Assembly (NCBI RefSeq): GCF_003751305.1
Contig: NZ_RJKV01000001.1
Coordinates: 1,097,586 to 1,161,585, forward strand
Direction: 5' to 3'
From: Stenotrophomonas rhizophila
GTDB taxonomy: Bacteria > Pseudomonadota > Gammaproteobacteria > Xanthomonadales > Xanthomonadaceae
DNA: 64,000 bases
Shown: positions 11,815 to 19,686 of the stretch, piece after piece
Layout of the letters: the number at the start of each line of letters is the position of its first letter
How positions within the stretch are numbered: position 1 is the stretch's first letter
Translations under genes and position numbers: made by a program
Notes under the pieces: generated by a model
What the model was told of the DNA's origin: nothing
The model's database searches: none
Seen by the model: only the letters and a program-made list of their open reading frames with translations

Positions 11815-13029
11815 TTGTCATCTTTTGGCTTTACGTTTCTTTCGAGAAAGGCACTTGGGCAGGCAGAGCAGGTGATGTTTGGCGCCAGCTCCGGCGTCCG
11901 CGATGAGGTTGGCTTCCTAATTGTTCACCAACGTTACGCAGACCATTTCTTCCCGGGTACCTCAGTCTTGCACACCCGACTCCGATACGCGCTTCTCATC
12001 CCTTGGATATATCAGAGCCTTAGGGCGAAGCGCTCGGCCCCCAGAGATTTTGCAAATGCATTTATTGATCTAGAGCATAGGCTGACTGGCCGCCTTCAGT
12101 TCAAAGACAATGAAGGCGAGCCCGATGGAGTTATTGGTGGTGAGGTCTATCCGCGCGCCATAAGTCAGCCGCCTGCCTATGTCTACTGGACGGCGCTCAC
12201 GAAATGGGGGCTGATCGGCGCCAGCCCCGACGGACGTCCTTGGAGCCGCCCGGACATGGCGCGACTGCTCGCAGCCGGGAGCAGGCGGTCGATGCACGAT
12301 GACGACGGCAAGCCCATCGAAACGGTCGCATGGCCGATCACGGGATTAATTGAAGCACCGACGGGATGGGATGGAGACAGCAAGTTGACGCTCGAACTCT
12401 CTGCACGTGAACAGGAATTTTTGGCACGCAAGCTCCGCGCTGTCCGTTCACCGAGCAACCCGAGTGAGCCATCCCTTCTTGCCAAACTCGTGGGGCGCTC
12501 TCTGGACCATATTGTGCATTGCTGGGGCGACGAGATCCTTAGCTTTGCGGGTAAGGACGCCGCCCCCATAAAGCGAGCCGGACAAGCCGCCGCACTCTCG
12601 GCGATTGGTAGGGCTGTCTACGCTGCACTCGTCGAATCGTTGAAGGAAACTCGTGACAAGCGTCCCCAGGAGAAGTTGCACCGCGCGGGGCTCGGTGACG
12701 TCGTTGATGAATGGGGCGCGCAGGCGGTGGGGCTCGATTTCGCTAAGTTCCTCCAAGATGTCGGCCACCTCCCCGCGGCCGTCGAAGCCGTGCTTCGCGA
12801 GACGCTCGCCTGGATCCGTTCGAGGACGAAGAATCCGGCTTCCCTGCTCGATGTCTATAGTAGGGCCGAGTACAGCCGAAAAGGTGATCGGTCGCGCCTC
12901 GCTAACAACCAGTTCGGTGTGGATCGGCGCATGGAGTGGCAGGCCGAGAATCATGGCTTTGCGCATCCGCTTCACTACCGCTGGGGCAATGTAAAACGAC
13001 TTCTACGGGACTTGGAGGGCGTCGTGTAA
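11815..13029 (+). CDS. DUF6361-like protein, first gene of island operon
   Basis: The product is about 404 residues. Its N-terminus (SSFGFTFLSRKALGQAEQVM, then FFPGTSVLHTRLRYALLIPWIYQ) resembles the DUF6361 family of unknown function, found near nucleases and helicases in accessory DNA. I chose the TTG at 11815 because it puts the conserved SSFGF at the very start and has AGGGAACAGG upstream; a GTG at 11791 would add eight residues. The middle holds RPDMARLLAAGSRRSMHD and the end is basic (YRWGNVKRLLRDLEG). No enzymatic motif is visible. The stop TAA overlaps the next ATG (TAATG), coupling it to the PLD gene. A role in target recognition or as a scaffold is inference. Confidence 0.8.
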   Translation: MSSFGFTFLSRKALGQAEQVMFGASSGVRDEVGFLIVHQRYADHFFPGTSVLHTRLRYALLIPWIYQSLRAKRSAPRDFANAFIDLEHRLTGRLQFKDNEGEPDGVIGGEVYPRAISQPPAYVYWTALTKWGLIGASPDGRPWSRPDMARLLAAGSRRSMHDDDGKPIETVAWPITGLIEAPTGWDGDSKLTLELSAREQEFLARKLRAVRSPSNPSEPSLLAKLVGRSLDHIVHCWGDEILSFAGKDAAPIKRAGQAAALSAIGRAVYAALVESLKETRDKRPQEKLHRAGLGDVVDEWGAQAVGLDFAKFLQDVGHLPAAVEAVLRETLAWIRSRTKNPASLLDVYSRAEYSRKGDRSRLANNQFGVDRRMEWQAENHGFAHPLHYRWGNVKRLLRDLEGVV

Positions 13030-14831
13030 TGGAGCGCCCGCCAGCATGGGACGGACAGCCCTATCTTGACGAGCTTCGCCCAGAGCGCGGCGAGACCGTC
13101 CGTCTGGCGCTGTTCGCGACCTATTCGGTGGACCTTTCGGCCATCGCAGCGATGCTGCTGGCGCTGATCGGTCGTAATAACGAGAAGGGCTCGGGCGCGG
13201 CGATCGATTTCGCAGAAGCGGTTGATCAGTTGCGGCACCGTGTGCGGATCATAGTTCAGCGCGGGAGAATCGTGCGGCCGGTTGCGCTACCGAGGGTCGC
13301 GGGTATTCTCGACCAATTCGTGATTGAGCAGGCGCATGACGAGCGTGTCCGCAGTTGGCATCCAAAGATCGCACTCGTGGAATACGAAGGCGAGAAGGGG
13401 CCGACCCACTGGAAGCTATGGATTGGGAGCCGGAACCTCACCCGGTCACAGGACCTTGAGGTGGGCGTGCTTCTCGACGGGTATGGAAAGCGTGGAAAAG
13501 GTCGAATGCGCCTCGACGGCATTGGTGATCTTGGCGCTAACCTTGCCAGAGCGGCCGGTCGGGCGGATGCCTCGGCCATAAGTGAGCAACTCGACTCTGT
13601 CTGGTGGGAGGCACCGGAGGGCTTTCGACTGCGGGGTCTTCTCGACGGTCTCGAAGACGGTGTCGCTCTTGCCGTCGAGCCTCCCGCGGGCACTATCGAT
13701 GGCATCACGATCGTTAGCCCGTTCCTCTCCCCGAATTTTCTGAAAGCAGCGGGGCGCTGGGGCCCGACCGGCGCGCGAACCTTGGTCTCCTCGATGCCGG
13801 CGCTAGTCGACATTGCGAACCGGTCGAGGTCGTCGCTCGCGGCCTTCTCACGTGTCCTCGCCTATGCGGCACCAGATGAGACCATTGAGGAGAAGGCTCC
13901 GGAGGTACCCAAGACCTCGATGTCGGACGACGAAGCCGAGCCGCAGCCTCTTGCGCTTCATGCCAAGCTCGTCGCTTTTCATCAGGGTGACACCACAATC
14001 GTCCGCGTTGGCAGCGCCAACGCCACTGACCGCGCTTGGGCTGGCAGGAATTCCGAAGTAATGGTCGAGCTCGAAGCGGGCGACGCGTTCAATGCCGGCC
14101 TCGATTTCTTGATCGGCAAGGCCACCCCCGTCACGATCGAGGCACTTGCGCAGACCAATCCCGCCGACACCAGCCAGGCGGATGCGCTAGAAGAATCACG
14201 CAAGGCGCTCATGGCATCGTGGGATCCGATCCTCCGCCGCGATGACGATCGCTTCGTCCTCGATGCGAGGGCAGAGCCGCAACTCACGGATGCGAGCCAC
14301 CGCCTGTCCGCCGGGCATGCCAATGGCGATCTTCTCGAGTGGCCCCAGGACGGTGTCCGGCTCGATCTCGGGGCTATTCCGCTGTCGATCCAATCAGCGT
14401 TCATCCAAGTCCGGATATCCTCAGCCGGGGAATCAGCGCGGTGGATGCAGCGCGTGACGATCGATCCTCCGCTCGATGAAAAGCGCGACCTCGCCGCTCT
14501 CGCCAGTCATATGGGGCTGCGGGCTTTCCACGATTGGATGCGGGCGATGCTAGGCGGAGAAACCATTCCGATCCGCGACGTTGCCTGGGACGAAGAAATG
14601 GAAGCGCCGGCCAGTGGGCGCAAGGCGCTAAGCTACAGCCGTTTGACGCTCGAAGACATTCTCACCGCTTGGGCTCGCGATGAGAGGGCGTTCACAAGGG
14701 TTGATAAACACTTCGGGCCCTATGTCGAAGCGCTACTTGCCCATGACGAGAACCTTACCACTGCGGAGAAGAAAGATTTGCACGAGCTCGCGCAAATTTG
14801 GGCGATCGCCCGCATGCAACTCGCCTCATGA
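13029..14831 (+). CDS. Phospholipase-D-like (HKD) nuclease
   Basis: The product has 600 residues. Two PLD half-sites are visible: H111-x-K113 with GSRN at 134-137, and H311-A-K313 with GSAN at 328-331 followed by NSE at 341-343. Two HxK...GSxN motifs in one chain form the complete PLD active site seen in nucleases such as Nuc, BfiI or DISARM DrmC. A long C-terminal domain (~residues 360-600) has no motif I recognise. There is no signal peptide, so it acts in the cytoplasm and DNA or RNA rather than lipid is the likely substrate. It starts at an ATG overlapping the previous stop and overlaps the helicase start by four bases. Confidence 0.88.
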   Translation: MERPPAWDGQPYLDELRPERGETVRLALFATYSVDLSAIAAMLLALIGRNNEKGSGAAIDFAEAVDQLRHRVRIIVQRGRIVRPVALPRVAGILDQFVIEQAHDERVRSWHPKIALVEYEGEKGPTHWKLWIGSRNLTRSQDLEVGVLLDGYGKRGKGRMRLDGIGDLGANLARAAGRADASAISEQLDSVWWEAPEGFRLRGLLDGLEDGVALAVEPPAGTIDGITIVSPFLSPNFLKAAGRWGPTGARTLVSSMPALVDIANRSRSSLAAFSRVLAYAAPDETIEEKAPEVPKTSMSDDEAEPQPLALHAKLVAFHQGDTTIVRVGSANATDRAWAGRNSEVMVELEAGDAFNAGLDFLIGKATPVTIEALAQTNPADTSQADALEESRKALMASWDPILRRDDDRFVLDARAEPQLTDASHRLSAGHANGDLLEWPQDGVRLDLGAIPLSIQSAFIQVRISSAGESARWMQRVTIDPPLDEKRDLAALASHMGLRAFHDWMRAMLGGETIPIRDVAWDEEMEAPASGRKALSYSRLTLEDILTAWARDERAFTRVDKHFGPYVEALLAHDENLTTAEKKDLHELAQIWAIARMQLAS

Positions 14832-17800
14832 GTGCCAGGTCCAAGCCGTTCCAGCAAGCGACGGTCGCAGCGGCTACAAAAGCTCTTGTCGGTGGAAATC
14901 CGCTTCGCCGGTACCTCGTTGCTGACGAGGTTGGCCTCGGCAAGACCGTCGTCGCTCGCGACACGCTCGCGGCGCTCGCGTACAAGGCCCGCAAGTTCAC
15001 GGTCTATTACATCTCGAGCGGTCACAAGGTCGCTGATCAGAACAAGGTCGAACTGCTGCGCTTCCTAGACGAGGATGCCGCCGACGCGGCGCTCTCGAAG
15101 ATTGATCGCGTCGGCCTCATCCCTATCGAGGAGAAACGTACCGGCAGCCTGCGGCTCTACGCGTTCACGCCCCACACTTCCTTCTCCAGCAAGAAGCGCC
15201 TCTACGGCGGCAAAGCGGTCGAACGTGCCTTTATCAAACTGTTGCTCGATGAGATCTATCCTGGGCTGACAAGCACGTTCCCGGAAAAATTCATTGAGCA
15301 CGGCGCGACGACAGGCTGGGACTGGGCTCTCGCCGAAGCCCAACGAAAGTTCGAATACGCCTCAGTTGCCTTCAAGACCGCCTATGGCCGGGCGCTCAGA
15401 GGAGAATTTGGCAGGGCTGCGCGCAAGACCATCTCGCAGGCGGCCAATGACGAGATGATCTCGGACGGCCACACGATCGGTCTAATGCGCAAGGCTCTGG
15501 CGCAAGCGGCGCTCGACTCCGCGAGGCCGGATCTTTTGATCCTCGACGAGTTCCAGTGCTACCGCGAGCTGCTCGATGCGCGCGCGGACAATCCACTCGC
15601 GCGCCAGATGCTCCAAGGCAAGGACGGCGCCTCGCCACCGCCAATCCTGTTGATCTCGGCCACGCCATACCGCTTTTATGCGGAGCGTTGGGAGACCGGC
15701 GCGGGCGGGTCGCCGCACGTCGAACTGTTCGATCTCATCGCGTTTCTGGGCGGTGCTGATGTTCGCTCCAAGGCTGAGACCCAATTCCGCCGATTCGGAG
15801 ATCTGCTGCACGCGATCGGCCGCCTGCCGGTCGAGAGCCGTGGGGCGGCGATCGGCGAGGCTGAGACGATCAAGCATCGGTTAGAGAGACTGCTGACGCC
15901 GCTCATGTCTCGGACGGAACGTCCCGCCGTTCGAGAAAGCAGCGAACCACCGCCCAAGCCCGTGCGGATCGAACCGCATGACCTAGACGTGTATCGCCAC
16001 TTCACCGCTGGAGTGCCCAAGAACATGAAGACAGCCACGATTGCCTATTGGCTGTCGGTCCCTTTGCCTGCACAGACTCTCGGCGACCGCTATCAAATTA
16101 CACGGGGTGTGGAATTCCCCGCGAAGCGCAGCGTCCCGCGTCTTGGCGTCACGACTTGGTCCAAGCCACCGAAAGATGCCTGGGGGAGTGCCAAGCTTCG
16201 GGCGCTCGGCGAGATCTTGCCAACCGATGCGCTCGCTCTACCTTGGATGCTGCCGTCACTGAGTTGGTGGGATCCTGCAGGCCCTTGGGCTAAGGTGGGA
16301 CGGCCCCAGAAGATGATGATCTTCAGCCGATTTAGGGCAACGCCGCAAAGCGTAGCGGCGCTGGTCAGCCTGGAGGTAGAGCGCAAGTTCGTAGGGAGAA
16401 ACTCTCTGGCCTATGCGAACGCTTGGAAGAAGCGCCACCTCAATCCTAAGCCTAATCAGGGGCCGACCTTCGCGCTCTTTCACCCGAGCCCGTTCCTGAT
16501 TCGCGCTGTCGATCCGCTCGACGTCCGCGACGGCGCTTCTATCAAGCAGGTTCGTGCTCGGGTAAAGCAGCAGATAATTCGGGCGCTTCCGGTATCCGTT
16601 GCGCCCGGGGCGCCGAACAAGCGTGATGGTCGTCGTCGCAAGCCAGCTTGGGCGGTGCTCGCATCAATCGAAGCTGCGAAGTTGCAGCCACACTTTCGCG
16701 ATTTTGCAGCGGTCCAAAAGGAGTGGGGACGTGTGGCGCCAAAGGACGCGGTTCTCCAATCCCTCCTCGAACAGCGTCAGCAGGCGGAGTCGATTAGCTG
16801 GATTAGCAAGTGGGAGCTCGACGCGCTGGTCGACATGGCGCTCGGCGCACCGGGTATTGTCGCTGGCCGCGCGCTCTATCGCCACCTCCCGGAGCTCTTC
16901 GACTATAAGGGTCAGCATTATCGTAAGTTGGCGCGGTTCTGCTGGACCAAGCTACGCACCTACCTTGATCGTCCGGTCTTTTGGTCGGTATTGCCGGGAG
17001 ACGACGCGACGGCCAAATATCAGCGCGCCTGCGTCGAGGGTTGTCTCGAAGCGGTGCTCGACGAGCATTTCTGGCTGCGCAAATCTAAGGTAGGAGGTAT
17101 CGGCCTCATCGACGACCTGTCTGGAGCGCTTTCCGCAAGTGTTGGGACGTTTGGCTTCAAAGGGCGGACGAAGAAAGAGAAGATCCGCATCCGTTGCCAT
17201 GCAGCTGTGCCGTTCGGCGGCACTGAGAGCGAGACGCAGCGTCAGGATCTGGGCGACGACAACCAGACGCCCGCGCGCTCGGAGGAGATTCGTCGCGCGT
17301 TCAATACTCCGTTCTGGCCCTATGTTCTCGCGACCACCTCAGTTGGCCAGGAAGGTCTCGATTTCCATAGCTGGTGCGACCGTCTCGGGCATTGGGACCT
17401 TTGCTCAAGCCCGGTTGATCTCGAACAGCGCGAGGGTCGCGTTCAGCGTTTTGGTGGCCTCACCGTCCGCCGTCCGCTCGCAGACAAGCTCGGAAAGGAC
17501 GCCTTGACCACGGCCCGGCGCGACCTGACCTCTCCTTGGGACGCGATAGCAAAAGGTGCCGACGAGGCTTTCAAAGATGACGAAACCGGCCTCACACCTT
17601 GGTGGACGCTTCCCGGTGCCGACCTCAAACGCCACCTGTTCGCCCTGCCGCAGAGCCGCGACATCGATCGATTCGCCAGGCTTAAGACGCAACGCCTCCT
17701 ATATCGCGTGGCGCTTGGGCAGCCTGACCAAGAGGATCTTGTCGAGCTTCTCACGGACAACGATCCAGAGGTCCTGCGGGTACTGCAGGGCTTGGCGTTG

Positions 17801-17836
17801 AATCTGTCAGCCTTCGCACATCGACGGCTTGGTTAG
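14828..17836 (+). CDS. Large SF2/SNF2-like helicase, third gene of island operon
   Basis: The product has 1002 residues. Motif I is ADEVGLGKT (32-40), motif II is DEFQ (240-243), motif III is SATP (277-280), and the second RecA domain has GQEGLDFHSWCDRL and motif VI EQREGRVQR. ADEVGLGKT plus a divergent Walker B is the pattern of SNF2/HepA-like translocases used in DISARM-type systems. A ~500-residue insert separates the two lobes (rich in Trp and basic residues, e.g. KRDGRRRKPAW) and may bind nucleic acid or the partners. The ATG at 14828 overlaps the PLD stop (ATGA). The context suggests that the helicase drives the PLD nuclease along DNA. Confidence 0.88.
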   Translation: MSARSKPFQQATVAAATKALVGGNPLRRYLVADEVGLGKTVVARDTLAALAYKARKFTVYYISSGHKVADQNKVELLRFLDEDAADAALSKIDRVGLIPIEEKRTGSLRLYAFTPHTSFSSKKRLYGGKAVERAFIKLLLDEIYPGLTSTFPEKFIEHGATTGWDWALAEAQRKFEYASVAFKTAYGRALRGEFGRAARKTISQAANDEMISDGHTIGLMRKALAQAALDSARPDLLILDEFQCYRELLDARADNPLARQMLQGKDGASPPPILLISATPYRFYAERWETGAGGSPHVELFDLIAFLGGADVRSKAETQFRRFGDLLHAIGRLPVESRGAAIGEAETIKHRLERLLTPLMSRTERPAVRESSEPPPKPVRIEPHDLDVYRHFTAGVPKNMKTATIAYWLSVPLPAQTLGDRYQITRGVEFPAKRSVPRLGVTTWSKPPKDAWGSAKLRALGEILPTDALALPWMLPSLSWWDPAGPWAKVGRPQKMMIFSRFRATPQSVAALVSLEVERKFVGRNSLAYANAWKKRHLNPKPNQGPTFALFHPSPFLIRAVDPLDVRDGASIKQVRARVKQQIIRALPVSVAPGAPNKRDGRRRKPAWAVLASIEAAKLQPHFRDFAAVQKEWGRVAPKDAVLQSLLEQRQQAESISWISKWELDALVDMALGAPGIVAGRALYRHLPELFDYKGQHYRKLARFCWTKLRTYLDRPVFWSVLPGDDATAKYQRACVEGCLEAVLDEHFWLRKSKVGGIGLIDDLSGALSASVGTFGFKGRTKKEKIRIRCHAAVPFGGTESETQRQDLGDDNQTPARSEEIRRAFNTPFWPYVLATTSVGQEGLDFHSWCDRLGHWDLCSSPVDLEQREGRVQRFGGLTVRRPLADKLGKDALTTARRDLTSPWDAIAKGADEAFKDDETGLTPWWTLPGADLKRHLFALPQSRDIDRFARLKTQRLLYRVALGQPDQEDLVELLTDNDPEVLRVLQGLALNLSAFAHRRLG

Positions 17837-18104
17837 GTCTTGCATGCGATCAGCAAGGGAATTGCTCCTGCGTGCGACGGCATAGTCTGCGACAGATAAA
17901 GAACAATGCGCTGATGTGTAAAGTGTTGTTTTTCTTGGTCTCGTGCGATTTACTTCTGCAGAAGCGCCGTTTTCACTGAAATCTAGCTGCTTGTTTATAA
18001 CTAAGTGGGAATTAGTCTGTGGCCAGCCCTGGGTGGTATCTGGCCGTACGGATGTACAAGTAAGTCCACGAAAATGCGGGCTTTTTTGTTTCTTCGGGTA
18101 TTGG
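17837..18104. other. Gene-free right border of the guaA island
   Basis: 268 bases, AT-richer than the surroundings, with no plausible coding frame. It holds the right 14-bp repeat and runs to the convergent end of the LysR gene. No integrase fragment, tRNA or hairpin terminator was seen. Confidence 0.6.
18072..18085. repeat. Right copy of 14-bp direct repeat, candidate attR of the guaA island
   Basis: AAATGCGGGCTTTT, same orientation as at 10838-10851 and followed by a longer T run. It lacks the left arm (GCCCGC) needed for a hairpin. The distance between copies is about 7.2 kb. Confidence 0.45.
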
Positions 18105-18992
18105 TCAGCGGTGGTCCTGACGCATCAGCGCAATGATGTCCCCAGCGGCCAGTCGCACCGGCTTTCTGCGCAGCCACACCAGATGCACTGGCATCGTGAC
18201 GCCGTTGGTCAGGTTGTCGAACGCGAGCACTCTCACGCGGCCAGCAGCGGTGGCTACCTCAACAACATCCACAGGCAGGTTGGCCCAGCCGGCGCCGCGC
18301 TCTACCAGGCCCAACGCCGCTTCCACCGAGTCCACGTGCCATCGGGCATCGGAGACCAGAAGCCGCCGGTCTGCGACGGCGTCATCGGGTCCAGCAATGA
18401 CGATCTGGCGGCTGCCGCTGAGATCTTCCAGACGCCGAAGGTCCGCCGGGAGACCGGGCGTGTCCGCCGTGGCCGAAGCGACGGCGACGAAAAGCACGTT
18501 GGTGACATAGGTGAAGGCCTCTTCTCGATCCACCTCCGTGGAGACAGGCAGCAGGACCAGATCGGCCCGCTCCTGGTGCAGCATCTCGCGAACCTGGTCC
18601 TGGGGCAGTCGAAGCAGGTTCACCCGCAGCAGAGGGTACCGACAGCCCACCCGGGCCAGCGCCTCCAGCAACGTCTGGTCCGGAACGCCGGCGGCGACAG
18701 CGACGGTCAGAGTGCTCTCCAGATTCTGCGAAAGCTCCACGGCATGGTTCTGCAACAGCCGCAGCCTGCTGGCGACGGATCGCGCGTGCGGCAGCAGGGC
18801 CAGTGCTTGTGCTGTCGGTAACGCCTCGCGGCGCGAGCGGTCAAACAGTGGATAGCCCAATCCGGCCTCGATGTTGGCGATACCCATGCTTACTGCGGAG
18901 GGCACCCGACGCAGCGCGCGGGCCGCGCCGGAGAAGGAGCCGTGGTCGACCACAGCGAGGAAGAGATCGATGTCATCGCTGGAGAGGGACAT
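18105..18992 (-). CDS. LysR-family regulator, divergent to PACE efflux gene
   Basis: The product has 295 residues. A winged helix-turn-helix occupies residues ~5-65 (DIDLFLAVVDHGSFSGAARAL, then RVPSAVSMGIANIEAGLG) and a periplasmic-binding-type effector domain follows. It is transcribed divergently from the PACE-family transporter, the same arrangement as AceR/AceI in Acinetobacter, so it probably activates that pump in response to a cationic biocide or polyamine-like ligand. The ligand assignment is inference. No good Shine-Dalgarno precedes the ATG. Confidence 0.92.
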   Translation of the reverse strand: MSLSSDDIDLFLAVVDHGSFSGAARALRRVPSAVSMGIANIEAGLGYPLFDRSRREALPTAQALALLPHARSVASRLRLLQNHAVELSQNLESTLTVAVAAGVPDQTLLEALARVGCRYPLLRVNLLRLPQDQVREMLHQERADLVLLPVSTEVDREEAFTYVTNVLFVAVASATADTPGLPADLRRLEDLSGSRQIVIAGPDDAVADRRLLVSDARWHVDSVEAALGLVERGAGWANLPVDVVEVATAAGRVRVLAFDNLTNGVTMPVHLVWLRRKPVRLAAGDIIALMRQDHR

Positions 18993-18996
18993 ATAT

Positions 18997-19015
18997 CTTT
19001 CAATATTTCTGAAAG
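18997..19015. promoter_or_regulatory. Candidate LysR binding dyad 1
   Basis: CTTTCA-N7-TGAAAG, containing T-N11-A, in the intergenic region next to the regulator start. It shares TTCTGAA with the second dyad 32 bases away, about three helical turns, which suits a LysR tetramer. Confidence 0.6.
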
Positions 19016-19026
19016 GAGGTGACTTT

Positions 19027-19045
19027 TTCAGTCAGTGATTCTGAA
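19027..19045. promoter_or_regulatory. Candidate LysR binding dyad 2
   Basis: TTCAG-N9-CTGAA dyad 45 bases before the PACE transporter start, in phase with dyad 1 at 18997-19015. Confidence 0.55.
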
Positions 19046-19089
19046 TATAGCATCCATACCCTTCGCCAGTGACCAAGCAGGAGGATGTG

Positions 19090-19512
19090 ATGCAGGGCGT
19101 AAAACGCAAGGTGATCTACGTCGGGGGCTATGAGCTTCTGGGACTCGCGGTGGGAACGATGGTCATGACGGTGCTGACCGGCAAGTCACCGGCCACCACC
19201 GGACTGCTGGCGCTGATGATCACGGGGATAGCCACGGTATGGAACGTGAGCTTCAACTACCTGTTCGAGGCATGGGAGCGGCGCCAGCGCGACCGCACCC
19301 GCACGGTACGCCGACGCGTGCTGCATGCCGTGGCGTTCCAGCTGACCCTAGTGTGCTTTCTGGTCCCGCTCATCGCATGGTGGCTGGGCATCACGTTGAC
19401 GCAGGCGTTCGTACTGGACCTGGTGTTCATCGTCTACATCCCTTTCTATACGTTCGCCTACAACTGGGCGTTCGACAGATTCTTCGGCGTTCCCAGTTCG
19501 GCGGTGAACTAA
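19090..19512 (+). CDS. PACE-family multidrug/biguanide efflux transporter
   Basis: The product has 140 residues and four hydrophobic helices arranged as two transmembrane-pair (BTP) domains: GGYELLGLAVGTMVMTVLTG with GLLALMITGIATVWN, and RRVLHAVAFQLTLVCFLVPL with FVLDLVFIVYIPFYTFAYNW. The repeated E-x8-N and RxxHA-type elements and the length fit the PACE (AceI) family of proton-coupled exporters for chlorhexidine and short diamines. The ATG at 19090 has an ideal AGGAGG five bases upstream; an in-frame GTG at 19069 is less likely. Regulation is probably by the divergent LysR protein. Confidence 0.9.
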   Translation: MQGVKRKVIYVGGYELLGLAVGTMVMTVLTGKSPATTGLLALMITGIATVWNVSFNYLFEAWERRQRDRTRTVRRRVLHAVAFQLTLVCFLVPLIAWWLGITLTQAFVLDLVFIVYIPFYTFAYNWAFDRFFGVPSSAVN

Positions 19513-19686
19513 CGCGGCTTCAGGTATCGCGTCAGCCGGGACAATCTCTTCGCTGATCCGAAAATTGTTTGACAGAACGGAAATGCCCTTGTAATCCTGC
19601 GAAGGTCATCCTTTCTGGATTCCCGCCGTGCTCGTCATCCCGGTCCTCTGCAGCTTGGCGAACCACGTCTGCCGCAAGCTGCAGGC

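Noticed and set aside
11815-17836. Calling the island a DISARM system
   Set aside because: The hallmark DrmA, DrmB and methyltransferase genes are absent; only the PLD plus helicase pairing is shared.
18003-18015. AGTGGGA-type match to the guaA 3' end as right attachment site
   Set aside because: Only seven consecutive bases match; the 14-bp repeat at 18072 is the better candidate.
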